Source of the DNA: Xylanibacter ruminicola
Lineage (GTDB): Bacteria > Bacteroidota > Bacteroidia > Bacteroidales > Bacteroidaceae
Direction: 5' to 3'
DNA length: 64,000 nucleotides
Assembly (NCBI GenBank): GCA_015060625.1
Contig: SUYC01000005.1
Span: 105,270-169,269, forward strand
Numbering within the stretch: the first letter of the stretch is position 1; each line of letters opens with the position of its first letter. Positions 49,265 to 60,017 of this stretch are shown here, piece after piece. The position numbers and the translations under genes are program-made. The notes beneath the pieces were generated by a model. That model was not told the DNA's origin and did no database searches. It was given only the letters and a program-made list of their open reading frames with translations.

Positions 49265-52200
49265 ATGAAAATTAAAAACGGTTTCTATTTGTGGTGCATT
49301 ACAGGATTGTTCGCAATTCTGCCCATGGTTTCCTTTGCACAGACTAATAAGGTGAAGGGAACTGTTACTGATGCATCGACGGGCGAGGCACTTATTGGTG
49401 CCTCAGTGTTGGTAAAAGGTACTTCCAACGGAACAATCACCGACATGGATGGTAACTTCGTTCTCGATTTGTCGGGACAGAAGACATTGGTGGTTTCGTT
49501 TGTGGGCTATCTTAGTAAAGAGGTACGTGTGGCAGGTGGCACGAACCCCAAAATTATGCTCGAACCCGATTCGAAGGTGGTCGAAGAGCTTGTGGTTATT
49601 GGTTACGGCCAGCAGAAGAAAGTGACGGTGACCGGTTCGATTGTGAACGTTACTGGCGACGATTTGCTAAAATCGCCAACGCCTTCGCTGGGTAATGCCA
49701 TTGCCGGTAAGTTGCCAGGTTTGTCAACCGTACAATATTCGGGTGCTCCTGGTGCCGACGATCCTAATATCTTTATTCGTGGACAAGCTTCGCTTAACGG
49801 CTCGAATCCACTGATACTGGTTGATGGGGTGGAGCGTAGTTTTACACAAATCGACCCTAACGAGGTGGCCGATATCACCGTTCTGAAGGATGCATCGGCT
49901 ACTGCCGTTTATGGTGTGCGAGGCGCTAATGGCGTGATTCTGGTAACTACCAAACGAGGCGAAGAAGGCAAAACACATATTTCGGCTTCTACGTCGTGGG
50001 GCTTACAGACTGTTACCAAGTTTATTAAGTTTGCCGACTCTTACACCTACGCCACAACCTTTAACCGCGGGCGTATAACCGATGGTGGCAACCCCCGTTT
50101 CAGCGACGAGGTAATCAATCATTTCAAGAATCAGGATCAGCCTTTACTTTATCCTAACATCGACTGGATTGATTATGCCATGAACGATGTGGCTTTGCAG
50201 AGTCAGCATAATGTGAGTGTGTCGGGCGGCAATAAAACGGCGCGTTACTTCGTGTCGTTGGGTATGCTCGATCAGGATGGATTGTTTAAGACACTTGGCG
50301 AAGACCCCAAGTCGAATTTCTCTTATCAGCGTTATAATTATCGTGCCAACCTTGATTTGAATCTCGGAAAATGGCATCAGCTGTCGGTCAATATCGGCGG
50401 TCGTGTAGAGAACAAGCGTTCTATCGGTAATGGTGAGTCGAACCTGTTTAATACCCTGATGGACTGCCAGCCTTTCTCGGGCGCAGGTATTGTGGATGGA
50501 AAGTGGATTAAAACGAATCCGCTCTATATCTCCGAAGAGGATGCTGTGAGCGGAAACGATGGCTTGAGCACATTCTATGGGCAGGGCTACCAGCAGCAAA
50601 CCACCAATGTGCTGAATGCCGATGTGATTTACAAACTGGATATGGGATTCCTTACGCGTGGCCTTGATTTCCGTATCAAGGGATCGTATAACTCTACCTA
50701 CTATCATCGTAAGAACCGCACAGCTGGTCAGCCTGCCAGTTTCATGCCTATTGTGAAAGAGGATGGCAGCATTGTGCTGCAGCGCAAGGGCGACTATTGG
50801 AATCTGGGTTACGACGAATCAAGCTGGCCCGACCGCAACTGGTATTTCGAAACCAGCTTTAATTACAGTCGCAGTTTCGGACTCCATAATGTATCGGCCT
50901 TGTTGCTTTACAACCAGTCGAAGTCGTACTATCCTTGGGATAGTCAGAGCAGTATGTATATCTCGATACCTAAAGGCTATGTAGGAGTGGTGGCTCGTGC
51001 CACTTACGACTATAATCACCGTTATATGCTTGATTTGAACATGGGATATAATGGCTCCGAAAACTTTGCAAAAGGCAATCGTTATGGCGTGTTCCCTTCA
51101 GCTTCGGTAGGTTGGACCGTGTCGGAAGAAAAATTCTGGAAACCCATTCTTCCTGTCGTATCATACTTGAAGTTGCGTGCATCTGTTGGTACTGTAGGTA
51201 ACGATAACTGTCAGGGCTACCGATTCCTGTATCTGCCTGCCGCTTGGAAGATTACCGAGGGATATTACAACAATCCTGGCGATTTTGGTGGCTACAATTT
51301 CGGTACCACCAATACCCGATTCCTGAATGTGGCTCGCGAGTATTCGTCGGCATCACCCGATGTGACCTGGGAAACGGCCATCAAGCAGAACTATGCATTT
51401 GATATGAAACTCTGGAATAATCGCTTCAGCATCGGTTTTGATTACTTCTACGAGGATCGTAAGGATATTCTCATCAATAATGAGACGATGATTCAGGCAC
51501 CCACCGCTCTGCGACCATCGTATATCAACTATGGTAGAGTGAAAAATCATGGTTATGAAATAACTATGAAATATGCCGACAAACTGAGCGACGACCTTCG
51601 ACTGGAGATTTCGGCATCGATGGCTTATTCGAAGAACAAGATTATTGAGCAGGCCGAGATTAAGCGTGCCAACAAGCTGGTGAAGGCCGACAGTTATATG
51701 GGTAAACAGTTGGGACTGACCGAGGATACCGAGGTGTCGCCCGACTGGACCTACTATACCGGGCATAGTATCGGCGAACGCAAAGGCTATCTGTTCTTCG
51801 ATTTCTATCAAAAAGGCATCACCGAGGAGCAATACATGCAGACCTACGGTCAACCTCTGCCCACACAGTTGGTTAACGACCTGAAGGATGGCGATGCCGT
51901 GTATGTGGATATCGATGGCGATGGCACGATATCCGAAGAGTACGATCAGATGTTCCTGGGCACGACCGATCGTCCTGATTATACTTTCTCTCTGAACACC
52001 AATCTGGAGTATAAAAACTTTGATTTCACCATGCTATGGGTGGGTGCTACCAATGTTACGCGTAACCTGGATGGTGTTTACCGTCAGCCCTTTGGGCAGC
52101 AGTATCACTCTTCGTTGCTACAGTGGGTGGCCGATAACACCTGGACAGCCGAGAATACAAACGCCAAGCTGCCACGTGTTACCTTTGTAAACGAGAAGCA

Positions 52201-52459
52201 GAACCAATGTTTCTCAAACTTATGGGACTACGATTCAAAGTATCTGCGATTAAAGAATGTGGAGATAGGCTATACCATCCGCCAGCCGCGTTGGTTCAAA
52301 AGTCTTAGCAGTGCCAGGTTCTATCTGAATGGTACCAACCTGCTCACTTTCTCGCCCTTCAAAGCCAATGACCCTGAGAACATGGGTGGAGGCTATCTGC
52401 AGTATATCAAGTACCCCATACTGCGAGTATATAACTTAGGTGTAAAACTAAATTTCTGA
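49265..52459 (+). CDS. SusC/RagA TonB-linked outer membrane transporter (1)
   Basis: A 1064-residue transporter. Signal peptide (about 1-25, ending SFAQ), carboxypeptidase-regulatory-like domain (about 28-110; KVKGTVTDASTGEALIGASV), TonB-box/plug region (about 110-230; VTVTGSIVNVTGDDLLKSPT, PNIFIRGQASLNGSNPLILV, DGVER, ITVLKDASATAVYGVRGANG), then a 22-strand barrel ending in the aromatic RVYNLGVKLNF. It imports oligosaccharides with its SusD lid. It is the first gene of the locus, 4 bp before SusD(1). The start (MKIKNGFYLW) is set by the signal peptide. Confidence 0.96.
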   Translation: MKIKNGFYLWCITGLFAILPMVSFAQTNKVKGTVTDASTGEALIGASVLVKGTSNGTITDMDGNFVLDLSGQKTLVVSFVGYLSKEVRVAGGTNPKIMLEPDSKVVEELVVIGYGQQKKVTVTGSIVNVTGDDLLKSPTPSLGNAIAGKLPGLSTVQYSGAPGADDPNIFIRGQASLNGSNPLILVDGVERSFTQIDPNEVADITVLKDASATAVYGVRGANGVILVTTKRGEEGKTHISASTSWGLQTVTKFIKFADSYTYATTFNRGRITDGGNPRFSDEVINHFKNQDQPLLYPNIDWIDYAMNDVALQSQHNVSVSGGNKTARYFVSLGMLDQDGLFKTLGEDPKSNFSYQRYNYRANLDLNLGKWHQLSVNIGGRVENKRSIGNGESNLFNTLMDCQPFSGAGIVDGKWIKTNPLYISEEDAVSGNDGLSTFYGQGYQQQTTNVLNADVIYKLDMGFLTRGLDFRIKGSYNSTYYHRKNRTAGQPASFMPIVKEDGSIVLQRKGDYWNLGYDESSWPDRNWYFETSFNYSRSFGLHNVSALLLYNQSKSYYPWDSQSSMYISIPKGYVGVVARATYDYNHRYMLDLNMGYNGSENFAKGNRYGVFPSASVGWTVSEEKFWKPILPVVSYLKLRASVGTVGNDNCQGYRFLYLPAAWKITEGYYNNPGDFGGYNFGTTNTRFLNVAREYSSASPDVTWETAIKQNYAFDMKLWNNRFSIGFDYFYEDRKDILINNETMIQAPTALRPSYINYGRVKNHGYEITMKYADKLSDDLRLEISASMAYSKNKIIEQAEIKRANKLVKADSYMGKQLGLTEDTEVSPDWTYYTGHSIGERKGYLFFDFYQKGITEEQYMQTYGQPLPTQLVNDLKDGDAVYVDIDGDGTISEEYDQMFLGTTDRPDYTFSLNTNLEYKNFDFTMLWVGATNVTRNLDGVYRQPFGQQYHSSLLQWVADNTWTAENTNAKLPRVTFVNEKQNQCFSNLWDYDSKYLRLKNVEIGYTIRQPRWFKSLSSARFYLNGTNLLTFSPFKANDPENMGGGYLQYIKYPILRVYNLGVKLNF

Positions 52460-52463
52460 ATCA

Positions 52464-54440
52464 ATGAAAAAATTATATATAAATATCATTACAGCCTTGC
52501 TCACAGCTGTGCCTCTGATTTGCACATCGTGTGTCGACGATGTGAAGGTGGGCGATGCATTTCTTGATAAAGCCAAGGGCGAGGATGTGAATCAGGACCT
52601 GATTTTCTCGAAGAAGGTCTATACCGAATATCTTTTGTGGCAGTGCTACGAGGGATTGTACTGCCCCTTTAAAAATTGCTATAGTTTGAATGCCGGTGTG
52701 ATGGAGGCGCTATCGGATATCATGCACTCCGAGTTAGGCTGGGACGATGTAGGCCGCGAATTCTATACAGGCCATCTGAGTGCTGCCAATGCTAACCCTG
52801 GTTGGGTGCAGAGCCGTTTTGCCTTTATTTCGCAAGGTGGTATCCAGAACATGAGCAACCAGTCGAAACGTTCGATATGGAACTGTGTGCGCGACTGCGA
52901 ACTGCTGATAGATAATGTGGACCGGGTGCCTGACATGACCGATGCCGAGAAAGCACGTTTTAAGGCTGAGGCAAAGGTGATACTTGCTTCGAAGTATCTG
53001 GATGGAATACGCCATTTTGGTGCCCTCCCGATTGTGGATCACGCCTTTAAGGGCGAGGATCAGATGGAGAGTGGACGCGCCACACTTGAAGAGACTGTGG
53101 ATTTTGCTGTCGGCTTGATCGATGAGGCTGTGGCTGAGCCCAACCTGCCTTGGAACCTCTCTGATACCGATATTGCTACTTGGGAAGGACGTGTCACCAA
53201 AGCATCGGCCTTGGGCCTAAAGGCTAAGTTGTTAGACTATGTAGCAAGTCCTATCTTCAATAACACGCAGCCTTATTGCAGTGCTGAACCTCAGGACGCT
53301 GTCGAGGCGCGCCAGGTGTGGTATGGCAACTACGACGTGAAGCGCTGGCAGGCTGTAGTGGATGCTTGCGAAGAGTTCTTCAGAATGAACGCTGCCAATG
53401 GCGACTATTACCAGCTGATAACGGCTACCGACAACACCGAAGAGGCCTATCGCTTGGCTTTCCGCAAGGCTTATCGCAGTCGCGATAATCGCGAGGCTCT
53501 GTTGTCGATCCACGATCGTGTGTATATGAAAGAATGGGACCAGTGCCCTGCTAACGTTTGGCACTCTGGCGCCATTGCTGCTACGCTCGACTGGATGGAG
53601 ATGTTCCCATGGGCCAATGGTAAGAATTTCGACGGGCAGAAATATTACAATCAGAAACCTGCCAAAGTGGATATCTTCGAGCATCGCGATCCTCGTCTCT
53701 ACGAGTCGATGCTGGTTCAGAAAAAAGATTATAAATATCAGATGTATGGCCCGGCAAACCCCGTGCAGTTGTGGGAGGGAGGCGAGTTTATCGTTACCGG
53801 TTCAACAGGTTGGAACTGTCGCCCTCATGGATTTGCCACTTATAAGTACGTGCTCGATCTGGGCTCCGACGACCAGGGAGGACAGGGCATTATCGACGAT
53901 GAGCCAGTGCAGTTTGCCTATATGCGATTGGCCGAACTCTATCTGATTTATGCCGAGGCTTTGGCCGAGACCGGCCGACTGGCCGATGCCATTCAGCAGC
54001 TGAATATTGTGAGAGCCCGTGTGGGACTTCCCGATATCGCAGCAGCCAATCCTGAACTTTCGCTCAGTTCGAATAAGGACAATCTGATTAAGGAGATTAT
54101 GCGTGAGCGTGCCTGCGAGTTGGGATTCGAGTTCGAAAGCCGATTCCATGATATGAACCGACGCATGATGGTTGCCGACTTTGTGAAGCCGCTGCGTGGC
54201 ATGAAGATTTACAGAATTGATGATGCTGGAAATCGTGTGGAACGCAAGTGGAATCCCGACACCGAACCATTCCCAACAAAGTTCGAGTATGTGCCTTACG
54301 CTATCAGCGAAAAAACCGGTAATGCACGTTTTGTTTGGAGTCATCCCGAAGCGTGGTCGAACAAATGGTTCCTGGCACCACTGCCACCCGATGAGATTAA
54401 TAAGAATTACGGATTGACTCAGAATCCTGGTTGGAATTAA
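52464..54440 (+). CDS. SusD/RagB surface glycan-binding lipoprotein (1)
   Basis: A 658-residue partner of SusC(1). Lipoprotein signal (MKKLYINIITALLTAVPLIC then TSC, lipidated Cys about 23), then the TPR-rich SusD fold (FKAEAKVILASKYLDGIRHF). The C-terminal half has FAYMRLAELYLIYAEALAET, QLNIVRARVGLPD, IMRERACELGFEFESRFHDM and the usual end (APLPPDEINKNYGLTQNPGW). It captures the glycan at the cell surface and closes over the transporter. Its length is above the family average of about 550. Confidence 0.95.
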   Translation: MKKLYINIITALLTAVPLICTSCVDDVKVGDAFLDKAKGEDVNQDLIFSKKVYTEYLLWQCYEGLYCPFKNCYSLNAGVMEALSDIMHSELGWDDVGREFYTGHLSAANANPGWVQSRFAFISQGGIQNMSNQSKRSIWNCVRDCELLIDNVDRVPDMTDAEKARFKAEAKVILASKYLDGIRHFGALPIVDHAFKGEDQMESGRATLEETVDFAVGLIDEAVAEPNLPWNLSDTDIATWEGRVTKASALGLKAKLLDYVASPIFNNTQPYCSAEPQDAVEARQVWYGNYDVKRWQAVVDACEEFFRMNAANGDYYQLITATDNTEEAYRLAFRKAYRSRDNREALLSIHDRVYMKEWDQCPANVWHSGAIAATLDWMEMFPWANGKNFDGQKYYNQKPAKVDIFEHRDPRLYESMLVQKKDYKYQMYGPANPVQLWEGGEFIVTGSTGWNCRPHGFATYKYVLDLGSDDQGGQGIIDDEPVQFAYMRLAELYLIYAEALAETGRLADAIQQLNIVRARVGLPDIAAANPELSLSSNKDNLIKEIMRERACELGFEFESRFHDMNRRMMVADFVKPLRGMKIYRIDDAGNRVERKWNPDTEPFPTKFEYVPYAISEKTGNARFVWSHPEAWSNKWFLAPLPPDEINKNYGLTQNPGWN

Positions 54441-54458
54441 ATTAACAAAGATGTAAAT

Positions 54459-57233
54459 ATGAATAGTAAGATATTGCTCAAATCAATGGTGTTCGCAACA
54501 TGCCTTATGCCGATGGCATTACCTGTTGCTGCACAAAGCCTGTTGAATGATAACAACAAGCTCTCTACCAATGCCTCGCATACTATCTCGGGGGAGGAGT
54601 TGCAGCACACGGCTGCTACCACGTTGAAAGAAGCTTTGTATGGCAGGCTGCTGGGACTGACTGTACTTAACAACGGACAGTTTATTGGCGATAACGGTGC
54701 TGGGGCCACATTCAATATCCGTGGCACTCAAACCACAAGCGAGAATAATATACTGATACTGGTGGATGGCATCAAGCGCTCTATCGACTATCTGACCGTG
54801 GATGAGGTCGAGTCGGTGACGGTGCTGCGTGATGGCGCTGCAACAGCCATTTATGGCTATGAGGGACTGAATGGTGCCATCTTGATTAAAACCAAGCGCG
54901 GAGCCGAACAGAAACTGTCGGTGCAGGTGGGCTATAACCACAAATTTGTGTTCGACCCCAAGACGGCTGATTTTGTGGATGCTCCCACTTATGCTAAAGC
55001 CATGAATCAGGCCCGATTTAATGATGGCCTTTCGCCCATGTATAATCAGACAGAGATTGATGCTTTTGCCAATCAGAGTGCACCTTATTATTATCCACAA
55101 GTGGATTGGAAGCATCTGGCACTCAAGGACATGGGAGCCGAAAACCGCATCAACCTGGCTTTAAATGGTGGTAGCAAGCGTCTGAAGTTTTTCTCGTTCA
55201 TGGATTATACCGACTGTCGCGGATTGCTGAAGGATACCAAGCAAGACGATTACAATTCGCAGCTGAAGTTCTCGAAGGCCAATATTCGTACCAATATCGA
55301 TGCCGAACTGACAACGACTACCACGATGCAAGTTAATCTGCTGGGATCGTTTGTCGAGACTAATCGTCCTGCAGGTGTTTCGGCCAACGATGTTTTTGAC
55401 ATGTTCTACAAAGTGCCTTCGTCGGCATTCCCTGTTACCAATAACCCTGATGGCGAACTGGCTGGCGTGTGGGGTGGCAACACCACTTACAGCACCAACA
55501 ATGTGATTGCACAAATCCAGTCGTCGGGGTTCCGCAAGTCGCACTCGCGCCTGTTTCAGGGCGACATCACGTTGCGTCAGGATCTGGGCGCACTGCTTGA
55601 CGGACTTTCGGTTGCAGCCCGCTTTGGTTACAATAACTATTCGCAGATTTACGAGCACAACAGCAAGGGTTTTATGTACGGCTACGAGCGTTACACCTTT
55701 GATGCTGATGGCAGTGTGAATGGTTTAACCACCTATTCGGCTGGTGACAAAACGGATAACACCAATTTTAATTACTGGCAGGAGCAGCATCTCCGCTCAT
55801 CCTATCTGTCGCTTTCAGCCGATTATCAAACGCAGTTTACAGGCAATGATCATTTCTCGGCCTCGCTGATTTGGAATCAGCAGAACGAAACACCTAACGG
55901 CCAGTACCTCACCTTTAATCGTATGAACTGGATGGCCTGTCTGCACTACGACTTGAATAATAAGTATATAGCCAATCTCACATTGGCTGCCAATGGCAGT
56001 AACCGTTCCTATCCCGAAAAGTGGTCGTTCTCGCCTGCACTCTCGTTGGGTTATATCTTTGCCAACAACGATGCAAGTAGCATTCTGAACTATGGTAAAC
56101 TGCGCCTCTCGGGTGCCATCCGCCATCTCGACTATGTGCCCATTAATGGCATCTGGCTCGAGAACTATAATGGTGGCGGTGGCGACTATTACTTTGGTGC
56201 CGGCAATGGCTATCAAACGTGGGGCACCTTTATTTCCTATCAGCCCACCGACCATTTTAAGCTGGAAACAGCCTATCAGTTTAATCTGGGTGCCGACTTG
56301 CGTGTGTTCAAGCATCTCGATCTAACCATCGATGGTTACTATAACTACCGTGATAACATCCTGCTCTCTGGCGATGGACTTGTTTCGTCGATTGTTGGTG
56401 TGCCATCGGGTTATGTCAACTGGGGCCGCGTGGCCAGCTATGGTGTTGAGGTGGGTGCCAACTGGGTGCAGAAACTGGGTAAGGATGTTAGTCTGAATCT
56501 GGGCGGACAGTTCACATGGGGGCGCAACCGCATCCGTCGTACCATTGAGAATGTAGCCAGCGATTATCTGTCGGCTATTGATGGTAGAGTAAACCAGGCA
56601 TGGGGCCTGGAGGTGCTTGGTTTCTTCGCCGACGATGCCGACATCGCCAATTCGCCCGAACAGGAGTTTGACAACTGCAAGCCTGGCGACTTTAAGTATA
56701 AGGACCAGAATGGCGATGGTGCTATCAACGAGAACGATGTGGTGAAGATGGGCTACAGCACTTCGGTGCCCGAACTCAACTATGCCATCAACATGGGACT
56801 TAAGGCTGGCAACTTCGGATTCAGTGCCCTGCTGCAGGGAGCTGGCATGTTCACCCGCTATATGGGTGCCATTGGCGTATGGACACCTATGATTGGTGGT
56901 GCAAACCTGACACAAGACTATTATGATAACTGCTGGGATAATAGTAATGCCCCACAGTACCCCCGACTCACCTCACAGGCTAATAACAACAACTACCGAG
57001 CCAACAATGTGTGGTGGAAGAACGTGAATTTCCTGAAGTTGCGCAACTGCGAGGTGTACTATCTGTTGCCTCAGTCGCTTATTTCTCATATCCGACTCTC
57101 GCAATGCAAGATTTTTGTAAAGGGCGAGAATCTGCTCGACTTCAGTAATATGAAACAGCTCGATGCCGAAACCATGTCAACCGGTTATCCTATCATGAAG
57201 ACCGTCAGCGTAGGCGCATCATTATTATTCTAA
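54459..57233 (+). CDS. SusC-like TonB-dependent transporter (2), without the N-terminal beta domain
   Basis: A 924-residue barrel transporter. After the signal peptide (1-25, LPVAAQ) it goes almost directly to the plug (HTISGEELQHTAATTLKEAL, FNIRGTQTTSENNILILVDG, IKRSID, VTVLRDGAATAIYGYEGLNG), so the carboxypeptidase-like domain and the usual TonB box are missing. The barrel ends GYPIMKTVSVGASLLF. A calcium-binding-like loop (DQNGDGAINENDV) precedes the last strands, as in other SusC proteins. It is 18 bp after SusD(1) and paired with SusD(2). It may take a different oligosaccharide, or rely on another contact with TonB. Confidence 0.92.
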   Translation: MNSKILLKSMVFATCLMPMALPVAAQSLLNDNNKLSTNASHTISGEELQHTAATTLKEALYGRLLGLTVLNNGQFIGDNGAGATFNIRGTQTTSENNILILVDGIKRSIDYLTVDEVESVTVLRDGAATAIYGYEGLNGAILIKTKRGAEQKLSVQVGYNHKFVFDPKTADFVDAPTYAKAMNQARFNDGLSPMYNQTEIDAFANQSAPYYYPQVDWKHLALKDMGAENRINLALNGGSKRLKFFSFMDYTDCRGLLKDTKQDDYNSQLKFSKANIRTNIDAELTTTTTMQVNLLGSFVETNRPAGVSANDVFDMFYKVPSSAFPVTNNPDGELAGVWGGNTTYSTNNVIAQIQSSGFRKSHSRLFQGDITLRQDLGALLDGLSVAARFGYNNYSQIYEHNSKGFMYGYERYTFDADGSVNGLTTYSAGDKTDNTNFNYWQEQHLRSSYLSLSADYQTQFTGNDHFSASLIWNQQNETPNGQYLTFNRMNWMACLHYDLNNKYIANLTLAANGSNRSYPEKWSFSPALSLGYIFANNDASSILNYGKLRLSGAIRHLDYVPINGIWLENYNGGGGDYYFGAGNGYQTWGTFISYQPTDHFKLETAYQFNLGADLRVFKHLDLTIDGYYNYRDNILLSGDGLVSSIVGVPSGYVNWGRVASYGVEVGANWVQKLGKDVSLNLGGQFTWGRNRIRRTIENVASDYLSAIDGRVNQAWGLEVLGFFADDADIANSPEQEFDNCKPGDFKYKDQNGDGAINENDVVKMGYSTSVPELNYAINMGLKAGNFGFSALLQGAGMFTRYMGAIGVWTPMIGGANLTQDYYDNCWDNSNAPQYPRLTSQANNNNYRANNVWWKNVNFLKLRNCEVYYLLPQSLISHIRLSQCKIFVKGENLLDFSNMKQLDAETMSTGYPIMKTVSVGASLLF

Positions 57234-57250
57234 TTCAAAACAGTACAATT

Positions 57251-58957
57251 ATGAAGAGTTATAAACATATCATTTTACCCATGCTTGGTGCTGCTGTGTG
57301 GTGTACCAGTTGCGTTGATTTAAACTATAGCGAGGTGACCACCAACAACGAAGAGTGGGTGTATCAAAGTCCGCAGTACGGTATAGAGCATCTGGTTTCT
57401 AGTGTCTATGCACGTGTTCCCAACGGTTTGAGTAAGAATTTCGAGGGCGGTAGCGGTGCTACCTTTGCCGCTGCCTGTGATGAGGCCGACTGTGCCCTCT
57501 CGCACGATAATATCCGTAAGCTGTACAATGGCGGTTGGAGTCCTATCAACCCATTCTCTTATCTTTGGGAGAACTCCTACAAAGCGATTGCCGAAGCCAA
57601 TAATTTCTTGGAAAAACTGGATAAGATAGATCTGTCGGCCTACGAGAACAACAATGATTTCCAGGCCATGAAAAATAAGTTTGAGCTGTTCGAATACGAA
57701 ACGCGTTTTTTGCGTGCTTATTTCTATTTCGAGCTGGTGCGTGCCTATGGCGATGTGCCCTTTACGCTCAAATCGCTCACTAATGCCGAGGCCAATCAGC
57801 TGAGCCGCACATCGGCCATCACCATTATGGATTGGATTGTGGAAGAGATGAATACCATTGCCGAATTTCTGCCTGTGTCCTATGCCAACGAGCTGAATAC
57901 CGATATCGGACGTGCCACTAAGCCCATGTGCCTGGCACTCAAGGCACGTACGCTGTTGTATAAGGCTTCGCCATTGTTCAATACCTCTGATAATAAGCAA
58001 TGGTGGCTTGATGCTGCCCGTGCCAGCCACGATTTGCTGGTGAGGGCCAATGGGTGGGGCATTAAACTGGGGCTCTATTCCGAACTCTGGGGACCAGCTA
58101 ATGGCGATGGTCAGGAAATTATTTTTGCCGTGAAGCGTGGCGCTTCCAGCTCGTGGGAAACCTACAACTATCCTGTTGGTGTAGAGAATGGACAGTCGGG
58201 CATGTGCCCCACGCAGTCGCTGGTCGATGCCTACGAGTATCTGGATAGCAATCAGTCCTTCGGTGAGCGCCATCCTGAGTCGGTCATCAACTTGAGTAAG
58301 ACCGATCCCTATGAGAATCTGGATCCGCGTTTCGGCATGACGGTATGTAAGAATGGCGACATCTGGCCCAACTACAATGCTAACCCTATCGAGACTTTCG
58401 AGGGCGGTCTTAATGCCTCGCCGCTGACCAATGCTACCAATACGGGCTATTATCTGAAGAAGTATTGCGACCCCAATGTTAATATTTCAACGAATAATGC
58501 CACAACCACCTTGCATGCTTGGATTGTGATGCGACTGGGCGAGTTCTATCTGAACTATGCCGAGGCCATGTACCACTATTATGGTAATGCCAACACCAAG
58601 GGCGAGTTTACATTGAGCGCCAATGATGCGGTGAATGCCATACTTGATCGTGCTGATGTGGGAATGCCTCACTGGACAACTTCGACAGCAGATTGGCTGC
58701 AGCGCTACGAGCGTGAGCGTATGGTTGAGATGGCCTTCGAGGATCAGCGTTTCTGGGATATCCGTCGCTGGAAGAAAGGCGAGAGTCAGAATGCAGTTAA
58801 GACCATTAGTCTTACCAAGGATGCCGAGGGGCAGCTGCTGTTGCATCGCGGATCGCTGAGTCGTGGCTGGAACAACAAGTTCTACTTCTTTCCCATCCCC
58901 TTCGCCGAGATTAGCAAGAATCCCAATCTTGTTCAAAACCCAGGTTGGGAGAAATAA
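57251..58957 (+). CDS. SusD/RagB surface glycan-binding lipoprotein (2)
   Basis: A 568-residue protein with a lipoprotein signal (MKSYKHIILPMLGAAVWCTS, Cys at about 21). SusD core: FLRAYFYFELVRAYGDVPFT, LALKARTLLYKASPLFNTSD, WIVMRLGEFYLNYAEAMYHY, RERMVEMAFEDQRFWDIRRW, and the end FPIPFAEISKNPNLVQNPGW. It is the partner of SusC(2). The two SusD proteins differ in length and sequence, suggesting distinct ligands rather than a recent duplication. Confidence 0.95.
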   Translation: MKSYKHIILPMLGAAVWCTSCVDLNYSEVTTNNEEWVYQSPQYGIEHLVSSVYARVPNGLSKNFEGGSGATFAAACDEADCALSHDNIRKLYNGGWSPINPFSYLWENSYKAIAEANNFLEKLDKIDLSAYENNNDFQAMKNKFELFEYETRFLRAYFYFELVRAYGDVPFTLKSLTNAEANQLSRTSAITIMDWIVEEMNTIAEFLPVSYANELNTDIGRATKPMCLALKARTLLYKASPLFNTSDNKQWWLDAARASHDLLVRANGWGIKLGLYSELWGPANGDGQEIIFAVKRGASSSWETYNYPVGVENGQSGMCPTQSLVDAYEYLDSNQSFGERHPESVINLSKTDPYENLDPRFGMTVCKNGDIWPNYNANPIETFEGGLNASPLTNATNTGYYLKKYCDPNVNISTNNATTTLHAWIVMRLGEFYLNYAEAMYHYYGNANTKGEFTLSANDAVNAILDRADVGMPHWTTSTADWLQRYERERMVEMAFEDQRFWDIRRWKKGESQNAVKTISLTKDAEGQLLLHRGSLSRGWNNKFYFFPIPFAEISKNPNLVQNPGWEK

Positions 58958-58982
58958 TTTTAACTCGAAAAAAAATTTAGAT

Positions 58983-59972
58983 ATGAAAAAAAATAGTTTT
59001 AAGATGATGCTGTTGGCCGTGGCTTGTGGGTTTGCTGCCTGCTCTAACGATACCGATAGCAACGTTGAAAGTCTTTCGATAGCAGCCTTCTATCCAACGA
59101 TTGTCATGGATGGCACACCCGTAACGATTACTGGCACAGGACTCTCGGAGGTTACAGCCGTAGAATTTCCAGGAGGCCTGCAAGCCAAATCGGTTCAGAT
59201 TGCCGACGGCTCGCGTATTATTGCTGTTGCACCTGCTGGGGTTAGTGCCGAACCTGGTGCGCTTGTGGTCACAAACGGGTCGGCAACGGCACAGAGCCGT
59301 CAGACCATCAGCAAGGCGCAGCCCGTATTGCGCTACTTTAACCCCTCGGAGGTGGCCAAGACTTACAACGACTTGCAAATCGAAGGTAACGATCTGATGT
59401 TTGTGAAACGAGTAGAGATAGGTAGCGGTTCAACATCTTTAAGTATCAAGGCCATCGACTTCAAGCGCAAGTCGAATAGCAATATCACCATCACCATGCC
59501 TGCTGATGCACCATTGGGCAGTCGGCAGCCGATAAGTGTGGAGTTCGAAAACGGCGAACTGATGGCATTGGGAAGTATCGACATCGAGCAAGGCGAGGCT
59601 CCCAGTGGTAAACCGGTTGAGCAGGAAATCGACCTGTATAACGGTGGCGATGTGGACATGGGTGGTTGGAGTGCTGCTATCACAGGCATTGGTGCCGACG
59701 CTTTTGCCGATGCTCAGGTGGGCGACCGTATCCGTGTTTACATCAAAAACCAGGTTGAAGGATGGCAGCAAGGCTCGTTTAAGAAAGGCAGCGACTGGAG
59801 CGGACTTACCGACGAACTTGGTGTGGTAGGCTTGTCAACTGATGATTTTGATAAGGGATATTACGAGATGACCATCGACGATGTCACCTTGCCATTACTG
59901 CAGAGTTATGGTTTGATTATCAGTGGATGTAACTATACAGCTGTGAGAGTTGTGCTGATACTTGTACGTTGA
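58983..59972 (+). CDS. IPT/TIG-domain surface glycan-binding lipoprotein
   Basis: A 329-residue protein with a lipoprotein signal (MKKNSFKMMLLAVACGFAAC, Cys 20). Two Ig-like IPT/TIG modules follow (about 30-115 and 115-205; YPTIVMDGTPVTITGTGLSE, YFNPSEVAKTYNDLQIEGND), then a C-terminal beta-sandwich (about 220-329; DLYNGGDVDMGGWSAAITGI, KKGSDWSGL) with exposed Trp residues likely to stack on sugars. This is the layout of SGBP-B proteins at the end of SusC/D operons. A terminator follows 46 bp later. Confidence 0.82.
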   Translation: MKKNSFKMMLLAVACGFAACSNDTDSNVESLSIAAFYPTIVMDGTPVTITGTGLSEVTAVEFPGGLQAKSVQIADGSRIIAVAPAGVSAEPGALVVTNGSATAQSRQTISKAQPVLRYFNPSEVAKTYNDLQIEGNDLMFVKRVEIGSGSTSLSIKAIDFKRKSNSNITITMPADAPLGSRQPISVEFENGELMALGSIDIEQGEAPSGKPVEQEIDLYNGGDVDMGGWSAAITGIGADAFADAQVGDRIRVYIKNQVEGWQQGSFKKGSDWSGLTDELGVVGLSTDDFDKGYYEMTIDDVTLPLLQSYGLIISGCNYTAVRVVLILVR

Positions 59973-60017
59973 GTTAGAATAATGGTTTGTTAGTATTTAA
60001 TGTAGATTTAGGTTTGG

